Positions 1-8,463 of a stretch of 64,000 bases of DNA are shown in pieces. The position numbers were made by a program, and so were the translations under genes. Every line of letters starts with the position of its first letter. Position 1 is the first letter of the stretch. The notes beneath the pieces are model-generated. The model ran no database searches and had not been told where the DNA came from. It saw only the letters and a program-made list of their open reading frames with translations. This DNA is from Sphingobacterium sp. (lineage in GTDB: Bacteria > Bacteroidota > Bacteroidia > Sphingobacteriales > Sphingobacteriaceae). The stretch is from assembly GCA_029239355.1 (NCBI GenBank), contig JAQZAZ010000004.1, forward strand, positions 62,001 to 126,000, read 5' to 3'.

Positions 1-2
1 GC

Positions 3-1397
3 CGCACCATTGAAGAGGCCGTAAAACGTTCGTTTTTTGGCCGCTTCAATTATGACTATAAGAAAAAATACCTCGTGGAGGTGATCACCCGCCTGGACGC
101 ATCCTCGCGTTTTGCCAAAGGCAAAATCTGGGGCTTGTTTCCGACAGTCGCGACAGGCTGGGTAGTCAGCGAAGAAAACTTCTTCAAAGACCTGAACTAC
201 ATCAGCTATCTAAAAGTGCGGGCCAACTACGGGCTTGTGGGTGAGGATCGCGTCAACGCCCGCCTTTGGCAGGAGCGCTTTAGCGTAGATTTAGTCAACA
301 CAGGATATCTCTATGGCGAAACTCCAGTGGCATCCCTCAACCCGACAATTATTGCCAATCCAGATATCTCCTGGGAAAAACACCGCACGTTTAACTTTGG
401 TATTGAATCGCGCTGGTTTGATAATAAACTGAGTTTCGGATTCGAGTATTACTTCCGCGATTCCTACGATGTATTTGACAAAGGGAATGACGAGAATTTC
501 CCCATGTATGCCGGATTCAAAGCACCGGTGGTGAATTATCAAAAACGCAAAGGCTGGGGGACCGAATTCTCCCTGGGTTACCAAAATACATTTTCCAACG
601 GGCTTAAGCTATCCACCAACATGAACTTTGGCTACTCGGGCAGCTATACCACGCAGATGTTTTTCAACAAATTCCAGCTATATGATTTCTCCTATCCCGA
701 CTGGAAGGTCGAAATGGGTACCGACTCCCGCAAATACAATACCGGCAATTATGGGCTGATCTATGTGGATATGCTGCGTACACAGCAGGATGTGGATAAT
801 TTTCTGGCTAAAAACCCCAACTATACCATCGATGGGAAAGTGCCACAGGTCGGCTGGACAGTATACGAAGATACCAATGGCGACGGAAAAATTACCGAAA
901 AAGATCTCACCACCATGTTTGAGAATACATCGCCTATTTTCTCTACGGGTGTTACCATCGGTTTAGCCTATAAATCTTTTTCATTGAACACCAACTTCCG
1001 TGCAGTTTTTGGCGGCAAAGCTTTTTATGAATCACAGGCTATGACTGCCCCTACCGATAAAGTCAATGTACCCAGCTTCTGGGAAGACCATTGGTCTTTG
1101 GAAAATCCCGATGGTAGATTCCCCCGTTACGATGATGCAGCCATGATGAGAAAATGGAATTCGACATTCTGGGCGAAGGACGGGACGACGATCCGGATCA
1201 ACAATATGGTGTTTAACTGGAGTGTACCCAAAAATTTTACCGATAAGATCAATGTACGTTCACTCAAGTTGATGCTATCGGGCAATAACTTATGGACGAT
1301 CGTAGCCCCCTTTAAACACCGCGATCCCTATTCCTCATCCTTATACAACTATCCTACCATCCGGACAATATCCTTTGGTTTAAACTTTGGCATTTAA
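3..1397 (+). CDS. SusC/RagA-type TonB-dependent receptor, C-terminal part (5' end outside window)
   Basis: The reading frame is open from base 3, so this is the 3' part of a longer gene; the first in-window GTG/ATG is not its start. The visible 464 residues are the C-terminal half of an outer-membrane beta-barrel of the SusC family, which imports oligosaccharides with a SusD lid and TonB energy. Family signs are the KKYLVEVITRLDASSRF strand, a FPTVATGWVVSEE segment, a DTNGDGKITEKD calcium-loop-like insert and a barrel end at TIRTISFGLNFGI with terminal-type aromatic strands. A SusD gene follows 11 bp downstream, as is usual. The N-terminal carboxypeptidase-like domain and plug are not in the window. 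Substrate unknown. Confidence 0.93.
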   Translation, partial: RTIEEAVKRSFFGRFNYDYKKKYLVEVITRLDASSRFAKGKIWGLFPTVATGWVVSEENFFKDLNYISYLKVRANYGLVGEDRVNARLWQERFSVDLVNTGYLYGETPVASLNPTIIANPDISWEKHRTFNFGIESRWFDNKLSFGFEYYFRDSYDVFDKGNDENFPMYAGFKAPVVNYQKRKGWGTEFSLGYQNTFSNGLKLSTNMNFGYSGSYTTQMFFNKFQLYDFSYPDWKVEMGTDSRKYNTGNYGLIYVDMLRTQQDVDNFLAKNPNYTIDGKVPQVGWTVYEDTNGDGKITEKDLTTMFENTSPIFSTGVTIGLAYKSFSLNTNFRAVFGGKAFYESQAMTAPTDKVNVPSFWEDHWSLENPDGRFPRYDDAAMMRKWNSTFWAKDGTTIRINNMVFNWSVPKNFTDKINVRSLKLMLSGNNLWTIVAPFKHRDPYSSSLYNYPTIRTISFGLNFGI

Positions 1398-1408
1398 CAT
1401 ACAAAGAC

Positions 1409-3268
1409 ATGAAAAGACATTTTAACTATATCATAGCCCTACTGATGGCATCCAGTACAGTTCTTATGAGCCAAAGCTGTAAAGATGATTTTTTTGAGCT
1501 GGTCGATCATGGAGGTCTTGACGCCCGCATCTGGGACAACGAAGGCGCAATAGAATTCTATTTGGCAGGCACTTATGCCATGATTATGCCGACCCATCCC
1601 CATGAGATCACCCCCAATGACATGCAGATGCACTATGCCAGTGACGAAAACTATTTCTCGGGAACCAATGCACCCAGCAAAAAAGTATTGGGATTAAGCG
1701 GTGAAATTACGCCCAATGATGTCAAATACATTGCAAGCAAATACCAGGGCACCAATGTGGGTGACAACCGGTATTTTGACATCGCCCGTTGCAACAATGC
1801 CATTGCCTATATCCCAACAGGCACACTCTCGGCTGATGTAAAGAAAAAATTTTTAGGTCAGTTTTATGCGTTGCGGGCTATGGTTTATTTTGAGCTCACC
1901 CGGCTGTACGGCGGTGTCCCCTTGGTTCTTGACCCTCAAAATCCCGATAACCTGAAACTGGAGGGCCGAGCTTCGGCAAAGGCTTGTTTTGGGCAGATCG
2001 TAAACGATCTGGATTCGGCAATGGTCAATCTTAACGGTGTGTCCTGGGACGATGCCACAGGTCGCGGAAAAATAACAGCAGCCGCCGCGGCGGCACTGAA
2101 AGCCAAAGCACTACTGTATTGGGCAAGTCCGCAGTTCAATCCTACGGATAACCCGGCACACCCCTATGAGGCGCAACGTTGGGAAACAGCCCTGCAGGCC
2201 AGCAAAGAGGCCTATGACCTGTGCAAAGCCGCTGGCCGTGCACTGCTGCCCAATTATAACGAGATCTTTCTAAAAGAAGGCATTGCGAATACTGAGGCCG
2301 TGATTGTCCGTTCCTATTCAGCGACATCACCAAAGCGGTTCACGATTGTTGAGCGCGCTTCACGTCCTGTATCTGAGGGCGGATCACCTGCAGATTATTA
2401 TGTTCCTACGACCCTATTGCTAGGCGCCTACCCCATGCAGGACGGCACCCCGGCCAACAGCAGCAATACAAGCTATGACGACGCACTGTTTTGGAAAAAC
2501 CGCGATCCCAGATTTAAACATACCATTGTTTATAACGGTGCCGAATGGCCTTTAAGCGGTAAGAATGGAAGAAGGCAATGGAATTACAGTAATGCTGCCG
2601 GCGAGTCCTCCATTAAATCTTTTTATTGTAAAAAATTTGTCAATCCGGCACTTTCGTCCGCAGCTGTTGGGATTGCCAACGATATGGGCGGCAACGGCAT
2701 GGACTGGATCGAAATCCGTTTTGCTGAGGTGATGCTGGATTATGCTGAATCAGCCAATGAAACAGGCAACCTCTCCCTTGCCAAGGAGCTCGTCCGCAAC
2801 ATCCGCCAGCGCGCCGGAATAGAACAGGGAAGCTTTGACTATGGCTTGTCGCTGGCATCCAACAAAGAGCAGATGCGCGATCTTATGTTGAATGAGCGGC
2901 AGATTGAATTTGCGTTTGAAGGCAAACGCTATCATGACTTACGCCGGACACGGCGTATGCATACCTTACAGGGGACCATACAGACCTATTTATTCGAAGC
3001 AAAATCCGAGGCTGCAAAAACGTACCTCGAATCGGGAAACGCGGCCGGTATTCGCCATCGGGAAAACTTGGATATGAACAACCGTGATACGGTACTGACC
3101 TATTTTAAATATCCTTACAATCTGCGTGCAGAGAGTTCCAATGGGGCCTTTGCCTTCCGTGACTATTATTATTTCTATCCCCTTCCCAATACCTTTATGA
3201 ACTCCTCCCCTTTGTTGGAGCAGACTATAGGTTATGAAGGCGGTACATTTGACCCATTAAATGATTAG
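1409..3268 (+). CDS. SusD/RagB family outer-membrane lipoprotein
   Basis: Glycan-binding lid partner of the receptor encoded just upstream. A type II signal peptide ends in SQSC (lipid-anchored Cys at residue 24). The 619-residue length is at the upper end for SusD. Family motifs are visible: FYALRAMVYFELTRLYGGVPLV in the TPR-like N-terminal half, and near the C-terminus RNIRQRAGIEQG, LMLNERQIEFAFEGKRYHDLRR and a final PLPNTFMNSSPLLEQ segment. It lies 11 bp after susC and 2 bp before a further lipoprotein gene, so the three are one operon. No enzyme gene of this operon is inside the window, so the substrate cannot be inferred. Confidence 0.95.
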   Translation: MKRHFNYIIALLMASSTVLMSQSCKDDFFELVDHGGLDARIWDNEGAIEFYLAGTYAMIMPTHPHEITPNDMQMHYASDENYFSGTNAPSKKVLGLSGEITPNDVKYIASKYQGTNVGDNRYFDIARCNNAIAYIPTGTLSADVKKKFLGQFYALRAMVYFELTRLYGGVPLVLDPQNPDNLKLEGRASAKACFGQIVNDLDSAMVNLNGVSWDDATGRGKITAAAAAALKAKALLYWASPQFNPTDNPAHPYEAQRWETALQASKEAYDLCKAAGRALLPNYNEIFLKEGIANTEAVIVRSYSATSPKRFTIVERASRPVSEGGSPADYYVPTTLLLGAYPMQDGTPANSSNTSYDDALFWKNRDPRFKHTIVYNGAEWPLSGKNGRRQWNYSNAAGESSIKSFYCKKFVNPALSSAAVGIANDMGGNGMDWIEIRFAEVMLDYAESANETGNLSLAKELVRNIRQRAGIEQGSFDYGLSLASNKEQMRDLMLNERQIEFAFEGKRYHDLRRTRRMHTLQGTIQTYLFEAKSEAAKTYLESGNAAGIRHRENLDMNNRDTVLTYFKYPYNLRAESSNGAFAFRDYYYFYPLPNTFMNSSPLLEQTIGYEGGTFDPLND

Positions 3269-3315
3269 TTATGAACCGTTCCTATTTAACAGCTATTATA
3301 CCCCATTACTTACAG

Positions 3316-4242
3316 ATGAAAGCAAACTATTTATTCGTTGTGCTCCTATTGGGCACATTACTTTCCTGTAAACGTGAAGGTGACAATATTTTCAATTTAT
3401 TTGAAGATGTATCAGTCACGCTTCATATGGAAAACGAACACAATATCGGTACCTATAAGGATGTTGCCGTGGGCGACTCCATCTTCGTTGATTTTACTAT
3501 CAGCTCCAAATCCAAAGACATGCACCAGGTCTGGATTTTTTATAATGGAGCTGGTGCCCCTGTCCTAAAAATACCTTTAGGCGAAACAGAAAAAAGAAAT
3601 TTTCGTTATTTATACAAGATCCGGGCCGATAAAGTCGGCGAAAGCACCTTCCGGATTATGGCCGTTGATAAAGAGGGCGTATTTATGGGAGATGGCTACA
3701 CCTCTGTCACCTACAATGTACTGTCCGATTACGTTCATCTCAACAACCGTGTGCTTTATATGCCTGATAGCGTAAACCGGAGCAGCACCTGCTTTATCGA
3801 CCTGATGGAAGGTAAAACCTATACCTATGCTGAGGCCAAACTGCATCCGGAGAAAATAGACCTGGGCATGTACCGGACATACACTGTGGAATCCAATGGA
3901 AGTCTCACCTTTAGATACAACATCTATTCGCTTCAGGCCAGTCCCATTCCATTTGGTGCCTTTGATTTTACTGACATTGCCGGTAAAGGTCGCGCGACCT
4001 ACTTTTCAGGTATCCAAAACAATCAGACCAGTGCATTTTTAAATACATTGACTTCTGGCGATGTCATAAAAACCAATGCGATCTCGCGTAAAACTGCTAG
4101 TCTCAAATTAGACGACCTGAAGGTGGGAAGCCTGTTTTACTTTAAGACTCCGGACGAAAAATATGGCGTCGTTATTGTCAATGCGCTGAGTGGTTTTGAC
4201 AACAACCGTTACCTGAACATTAGTATCAAACGTCAAAATTAA
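3316..4242 (+). CDS. Surface lipoprotein of unknown function in the SusC/SusD operon
   Basis: The frame is open from an ATG at 3271, 2 bp after susD, but the better start is the ATG at 3316. From there the protein begins MKANYLFVVLLLGTLLSC, a textbook lipoprotein signal with a Cys at about residue 18. Starting at 3271 would put 15 extra polar and hydrophobic residues ahead of it. The mature part (about 290 residues) is rich in beta-strand-forming residues and has no cysteines or catalytic motif that I recognise. Its place directly after susCD is where SusE/SusF-like surface glycan-binding proteins usually sit, so glycan binding is an inference from position only. A hairpin terminator follows 27 bp after the stop. 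Confidence 0.75.
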   Translation: MKANYLFVVLLLGTLLSCKREGDNIFNLFEDVSVTLHMENEHNIGTYKDVAVGDSIFVDFTISSKSKDMHQVWIFYNGAGAPVLKIPLGETEKRNFRYLYKIRADKVGESTFRIMAVDKEGVFMGDGYTSVTYNVLSDYVHLNNRVLYMPDSVNRSSTCFIDLMEGKTYTYAEAKLHPEKIDLGMYRTYTVESNGSLTFRYNIYSLQASPIPFGAFDFTDIAGKGRATYFSGIQNNQTSAFLNTLTSGDVIKTNAISRKTASLKLDDLKVGSLFYFKTPDEKYGVVIVNALSGFDNNRYLNISIKRQN

Positions 4243-4269
4243 AGCTGATCCCTTTTTCCCTTAATAACT

Positions 4270-4300
4270 GGGGTACCACAGCCCTGTGCGTACCCCTTTC
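4270..4300 (+). terminator. Rho-independent terminator after the first SusCD operon
   Basis: GGGGTAC-CACAG (4270-4281) pairs with CTGTG-C-GTACCCC (4284-4296), a 12-bp stem with one bulged C and a CC loop, followed by a T-rich run. It sits 27 bp after the stop at 4242. Confidence 0.85.
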
Positions 4301-4438
4301 TATTTATTCATGCGTCTACAGAAGTCTTTGGTAGATTAAGACAACGGAGCACAGATTTTGCCATTACAGGGAAAATTATTATCTTTAATCGACTTTATCA
4401 CAGCCAAGATAAACCAATACTATAGATAATTTTAAGAA

Positions 4439-5620
4439 ATGCAAGAAGAGCTCATTGAACATGCCTTTTCTAAAGTCCGTGAATTTTACAGCAAACATGG
4501 CAGAACTCCAGTTCGCCGTGAAATGGAACAAGTCAATACCATAGCACGTCGCTATTTTGGTTCTTGGAACAATTTTATCAAAACGGCTGGGCTCAAACCA
4601 AATGTAAATAAAACAAAAGCTGAAGTTGAGGCCGAACTGTTAGCCCTCATAAATGAGTTTTACGGCACCCACGGACGCATTCCCATGCGAAGGGAATTTT
4701 CAGCAAAGTCAACCAGTATCAATAAGTATTTCGGATCGTGGAACAAGTTTATTGCCGCTGCAGGCTTTGAACCAAATGACCGCCGAATCCCTTCCCTTGG
4801 GAAGCTAAAAAATTCACTGGTCAAATTTTATATCAAACATGGGCGGTCCCCCTCGATTGCAGATTGTATCAGCAAGAATGGCCTCTACAACCCGGTATCC
4901 TATTATAGGTATTTTAACGTCAACAGCTGGGCTGATGTACTGGAGTATGTAAAGTTAAAATCACATTTCCGGGTTACCACGATGACAGCATCTGAGGCCA
5001 AAGAAAAAGTGATCAAGTTGATCAAAAAGCACCGCATCAAATATTATAAAGATTACCAGCGACTAAAGCCTGCCAATTATCCCTCGAGCTGGTATCTCAA
5101 GGAAAAATTTGGCTGGAACAACCTCTGTTATCTCGCCGGCACGAAAGTCCCCGTGACCAAATTCAGCATTAAAGATTATTACCTCAGTCTAGCAAAGGAA
5201 CTCGGGAGAACACCAACGACGAAAGAACTGGAAGCCAAAATGGGCGTCACTGCCGGCGCCATGACCTGGAAAACTGGTCAGCGTTTAAATCACTATATCC
5301 AATCTTTCGGCCAGACACCGGCCAATAAGACACCAGCGCGTTGCAAGCTCAGCAAAAAGCAGTTGGCCGAAATTTATAAAGCCAAAAGTATCGAATACGG
5401 TTATCCAAAAGGAATGCCCCGTGGTAAACTGAAAAAACTTACCGGATACTCCAGGGAGGTATACGAATATCGTTTTTTCTCGATGAATGGATTAAGGCTC
5501 TTCTGTGGGTTTCAATTGAATAAACGGGGTAGTAAACAATATACAGAGGGACAATTACGCGAGTTATTGAAAAAAGCAAAGCATGCCAAGAAACAAAAAA
5601 GCCCATTCAAGGAGTCTTAA
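4439..5620 (+). CDS. Tandem homing-endonuclease-associated repeat protein without nuclease domain
   Basis: The 393-residue protein is made almost wholly of about six copies of a 45-55-residue unit. Each unit has a helix, an HGRTP-type turn, a second helix and a [YF]FGSWN.F...AG..PN end. Clear copies are at about residues 5-55, 63-111 and 117-163; more divergent ones at about 175-225, 233-285 and 291-350. This unit is the HNH/homing-endonuclease-associated repeat, thought to bind DNA as a small helical domain. No HNH, LAGLIDADG, GIY-YIG or PD-(D/E)XK motif is visible, so cleavage is not supported. The protein is basic, in keeping with nucleic-acid binding. It stands alone, convergent with the transaldolase gene, and shares a terminator with it. 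Function unknown; a multi-repeat DNA-binding protein is the best inference. Confidence 0.7.
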   Translation: MQEELIEHAFSKVREFYSKHGRTPVRREMEQVNTIARRYFGSWNNFIKTAGLKPNVNKTKAEVEAELLALINEFYGTHGRIPMRREFSAKSTSINKYFGSWNKFIAAAGFEPNDRRIPSLGKLKNSLVKFYIKHGRSPSIADCISKNGLYNPVSYYRYFNVNSWADVLEYVKLKSHFRVTTMTASEAKEKVIKLIKKHRIKYYKDYQRLKPANYPSSWYLKEKFGWNNLCYLAGTKVPVTKFSIKDYYLSLAKELGRTPTTKELEAKMGVTAGAMTWKTGQRLNHYIQSFGQTPANKTPARCKLSKKQLAEIYKAKSIEYGYPKGMPRGKLKKLTGYSREVYEYRFFSMNGLRLFCGFQLNKRGSKQYTEGQLRELLKKAKHAKKQKSPFKES

Positions 5621-5640
5621 ACAGGCTTTCTTGGCTATGC
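5581..5640. terminator. Shared bidirectional terminator between convergent genes
   Basis: GCCAAGAAA (5585-5593) pairs with TTTCTTGGC (5627-5635), with outer GCAT/ATGC (5581-5584/5637-5640) and inner GCC/GGC pairs. The hairpin overlaps the 3' end of the repeat-protein gene and lies just past the transaldolase stop, so it can serve both strands. Confidence 0.6.
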
Positions 5641-5650
5641 GCGGTCCATT

Positions 5651-6325
5651 TTACTGTTGCTCCACCGATTTTGCAGCAGCCTTTCGGTGATCCTCCAGAA
5701 ACTGGGCAAGCCCAGCGTCTGTCAATGGATGCTTGAGTAAACCCACGATTGCACTCAGCGGCGATGTAGCCACATCTGCGCCCAGCTTCGCACAATTGAC
5801 TATGTGCATAGCGTTGCGCACCGATGCTGCCAATATTTTTGTTGGAAGCTGATAATTGTCAAAAATCTTACGGATATCGGCAATCAGGTTCAATCCATCA
5901 GTGGAAATATCCTCCAGTCTACCAATAAACGGAGAAACATAGGTGGCACCCGCTTTTGCTGCCAGCAAGGCCTGCCCTGCCGTAAATACCAGCGTACAGT
6001 TTGTCCGGATACCGTTTGTGGAAAAATAGCGCGTGGCTTTGATTCCGTCGGCAGTTAGCGGGAGCTTCACAACGATCTTGGGATCGATGTTCGCCAAAAG
6101 CGTTCCTTCGCGCACCATCTCTTCATAATCAGTACTGATGACCTCGGCACTGACATTATCCGTCACAAGATTACAGATTGCCTTATAATGGTTGCGGACA
6201 GCATCCTCTCCCGAGATACCCTCCCGGGCCATTAAGGTGGGATTAGTCGTCACCCCATCCAGCACACCCAATTGCTGCGCTTCGCCAATATCCTTTAGAT
6301 TAGCGGTATCAATAAAAAATTGCAT
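5651..6325 (-). CDS. tal: Transaldolase, small TalC/MipB (fructose-6-phosphate aldolase-like) type
   Basis: A 224-residue TIM-barrel class I aldolase of the short transaldolase family, cytosolic. It starts MQFFIDTANLKDI and has the DGVTTNPTL segment and the Schiff-base lysine at residue 87 (IVVKLPLT). The pocket motif reads ATYVSPFIGRLED, so the residues matching E. coli FSA Ala129 and Tyr131 are Ser131 and Phe133. Ser and Phe are the transaldolase-type residues (as in TalB Ser176/Phe178), while FSA has Tyr. Transaldolase (sedoheptulose-7-P + glyceraldehyde-3-P to erythrose-4-P + fructose-6-P) is therefore preferred over fructose-6-phosphate aldolase. It is last in the arabinan operon, 27 bp after a GH43 gene, which fits a role in feeding pentose carbon into glycolysis. 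Confidence 0.9.
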   Translation of the reverse strand: MQFFIDTANLKDIGEAQQLGVLDGVTTNPTLMAREGISGEDAVRNHYKAICNLVTDNVSAEVISTDYEEMVREGTLLANIDPKIVVKLPLTADGIKATRYFSTNGIRTNCTLVFTAGQALLAAKAGATYVSPFIGRLEDISTDGLNLIADIRKIFDNYQLPTKILAASVRNAMHIVNCAKLGADVATSPLSAIVGLLKHPLTDAGLAQFLEDHRKAAAKSVEQQ

Positions 6326-6352
6326 GTTTAGGTTATTAAGTTTTTGATTTGA

Positions 6353-7345
6353 TTAATTTTTTGTAATTCCTTCTGAAGTCATCTGTATACGTTTTATAGA
6401 ACCATCTTTATTATAATATAAACGGTCTATACATACCGAGCGGCGATAGCTTCCACCATTGGGCTGCAGCGCACCATTGTGGTAGACAAAATACCAGCTA
6501 CCTTTAAATTCGACGATGGCCTGGTGATTGGTATTGCTATTGCCGGACAACTCATTCAGCAGCCCTTTATACTGCCAGGGACCGTTTATATTTTTACTCA
6601 TGGCATACACGGTTTTCTCGGGGAAACCCGAAGCATAGGAAAGATAATACCAGTCGCCACGTTTATGTATCCACGGAGCTTCGGTAAAGCCAGTGAGCGC
6701 CACCGGCATGATCTCGCCATCAAGCTCCACCATATTATCTTTCAGTTTGGCATAATAACACTGTCTGTTCCCCCAAAAGAGATAGCCCCGTCCATCCTTG
6801 TCCACATATACCGTGGGGTCAATATCATCCCAGGGAATATCGGTCCATTTGGTGGTCATATTATTGGTTACCAGCGCTTTTCCAATCGCATCTTTAAATG
6901 GACCCGTCGGACTATCGGACACCGCTACGCCGATTGCTTTCCCAGCTTTTCCAGCCACATTTTCATGTTCGGTCGACACATACCAATAGTACTTCCCTTT
7001 ATGCGCCACCACCTGCGAAGCCCAGGCGCTATTGCCGATCGCCCAGCTAAAGTCTTTAGGCCGCAGTGGCACAGCGTGCTCAGTCCAGGTTTTCATATCT
7101 TTTGTCGAATAGACAAGCCAGTTGGGCATATTATAGTCACGGCCGTCGCCCGTGTCCTCGCCAGCATAAAGGTAAAAGGTATCACCCAGGACCAGGGCCG
7201 CGGGGTCTGCAGTGTAACGGTGCGTGAAAAGCGGATTTGCCGTAGCTGTAATCACGGTATCGGGGGGCGAAATTTGTTTCCCGCTTTGAGCTGAACCAGT
7301 TAGTGCTGCAAGCAATAGCAGCAGGGGCAAAAGTGTTTTTTTCAT
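6353..7345 (-). CDS. Glycoside hydrolase family 43 enzyme (arabinofuranosidase/xylosidase-like)
   Basis: An ATG at 7402 lies inside the upstream gene; the start at 7345 gives a clean signal peptide (MKKTLLPLLLLLAALTGSAQ) and a 20-bp gap, so it is preferred. The 330-residue protein is a five-bladed beta-propeller with the GH43 acid triad visible: Asp47 (RYTADPAAL), Asp176 (DIDPTVYVD) and Glu222 (FTEAPWIHK), numbered from this start. Secreted, probably periplasmic because no lipobox is seen. Its place between an endo-arabinanase-like gene and a transaldolase suggests an exo-acting alpha-L-arabinofuranosidase or arabinan-debranching role, but the GH43 subfamily also holds beta-xylosidases and I cannot separate them by eye. 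Confidence 0.9.
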   Translation of the reverse strand: MKKTLLPLLLLLAALTGSAQSGKQISPPDTVITATANPLFTHRYTADPAALVLGDTFYLYAGEDTGDGRDYNMPNWLVYSTKDMKTWTEHAVPLRPKDFSWAIGNSAWASQVVAHKGKYYWYVSTEHENVAGKAGKAIGVAVSDSPTGPFKDAIGKALVTNNMTTKWTDIPWDDIDPTVYVDKDGRGYLFWGNRQCYYAKLKDNMVELDGEIMPVALTGFTEAPWIHKRGDWYYLSYASGFPEKTVYAMSKNINGPWQYKGLLNELSGNSNTNHQAIVEFKGSWYFVYHNGALQPNGGSYRRSVCIDRLYYNKDGSIKRIQMTSEGITKN

Positions 7346-7365
7346 CTGTATAATATGTCGTTTAT

Positions 7366-8379
7366 TTACTTTGTTAATACCGGCCAATCCGTTTTGTCCC
7401 ATGCTATTTTTTCCAGGCGCAACTTTGGCTTACCCTCATCATGCGCGTCGTAACCATGAAAAATAAGGTATTCAGCTTCGCCATCTTTGAAGACCGCATT
7501 ATGCCCTACACCATGCCAGTCCGCGTTACCTGAAAGCACCAGTTTACCGCCCCCTTTTGCCATATCCTTTCCCTGATCGTCCAGATAAGGTCCCTGTACT
7601 GTTCGAGATCTACCGACAATCATTTTATAACTGCTTCGCGGGCCCTTACAGCAATAATCGATCGATGCAAAAAGGTAGTAATAGCCCTTGTGTTTATAGA
7701 TAAATGGAGCCTCTATCGCATTCCCGCCCGCATCTTTGGGATTATCGTCGATAGCTGGCGGATTAGGCGCTGTAGGATCTGTCTTCCGGCTGGCTATTGT
7801 CGGAATGCGCGTCGGATCTTCGTCGATCGCGCTACCGTCGGTCTTCAACCGAACCAGCTTGAGCCCATCCCAGAATGAACCAAAGCTTAGATATGGCTGT
7901 CCCTGTTGATCCACAATAAAATTCGGATCTATCGCATTCCAGTTTGTTTTACCCGGAAAAGACTGAATGATCAGACCATGATCCGTCCATTTGAAATCCG
8001 GATCACTGGAGTCGAGTGTGGGCGTCGTTGCCAGCCCGATACAGGAAGTGTTTTTTCCAAATGCCGAGATACTATAGTACAAAAGATATTTTCCATTATG
8101 ATAGGCGATATCTGGCGCCCAGATATGGCCGGTAAATGTAGGTACAGCTTTCACGGCCCATTCAGGGGCCTGTGCAAATACAGGGGCTTCGGGTTTCCAG
8201 TTTTTTAAGTCCTTGGACGACATCACCGTAATTCCCTGTCCCGTCGCAAATAGATAATAAGATCCTTTTTCTTTGATAAGGACCGGGTCATGCACAATCG
8301 GCATGGTGGGGGACTGCCCAAAGGCCGCGGTCAAGGCAAGACAGCAGACCAATATGACTAGAACAAATCGTGTATTCAT
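7366..8379 (-). CDS. GH43 endo-alpha-1,5-L-arabinanase
   Basis: A 337-residue secreted five-bladed propeller with signal peptide ending near AAFGQ (residue 22). The GH43 catalytic residues are Asp31 (IVHDPVLI, base), Asp151 (NAIDPNFIVD, pKa modulator) and Glu223 (GNAIEAPFIYK, acid). The order HDPVLI, then GHIWAPDI, WNAIDPN, SFGSFWDGL and NAIEAPFI is that of endo-acting arabinanases (ABN type), and the length is close to the single-domain family average. It would cut the alpha-1,5-arabinan backbone, probably in the periplasm as there is no lipobox. Middle member of a row of three GH43 genes read from the arabinan susC promoter. Confidence 0.92.
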   Translation of the reverse strand: MNTRFVLVILVCCLALTAAFGQSPTMPIVHDPVLIKEKGSYYLFATGQGITVMSSKDLKNWKPEAPVFAQAPEWAVKAVPTFTGHIWAPDIAYHNGKYLLYYSISAFGKNTSCIGLATTPTLDSSDPDFKWTDHGLIIQSFPGKTNWNAIDPNFIVDQQGQPYLSFGSFWDGLKLVRLKTDGSAIDEDPTRIPTIASRKTDPTAPNPPAIDDNPKDAGGNAIEAPFIYKHKGYYYLFASIDYCCKGPRSSYKMIVGRSRTVQGPYLDDQGKDMAKGGGKLVLSGNADWHGVGHNAVFKDGEAEYLIFHGYDAHDEGKPKLRLEKIAWDKTDWPVLTK

Positions 8380-8463
8380 TTCGATATATTTTATTTGATC
8401 ATCAATAACTTGTATTCAGAAGGCATTCGCTCGACTGATTGAGCAAGCTTTCAGTTTTTTTGT

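Noticed and set aside
4439..5620. Calling the repeat protein a homing endonuclease
   Set aside because: Only the associated repeats are visible; no nuclease motif was found.
6479..7294. 271-codon plus-strand open frame
   Set aside because: Antisense to the GH43 gene, whose catalytic motifs are intact; the plus-strand product has no family features.
7346..7402. Upstream start of the GH43 gene at 7402
   Set aside because: It would overlap the preceding gene and bury the signal peptide.
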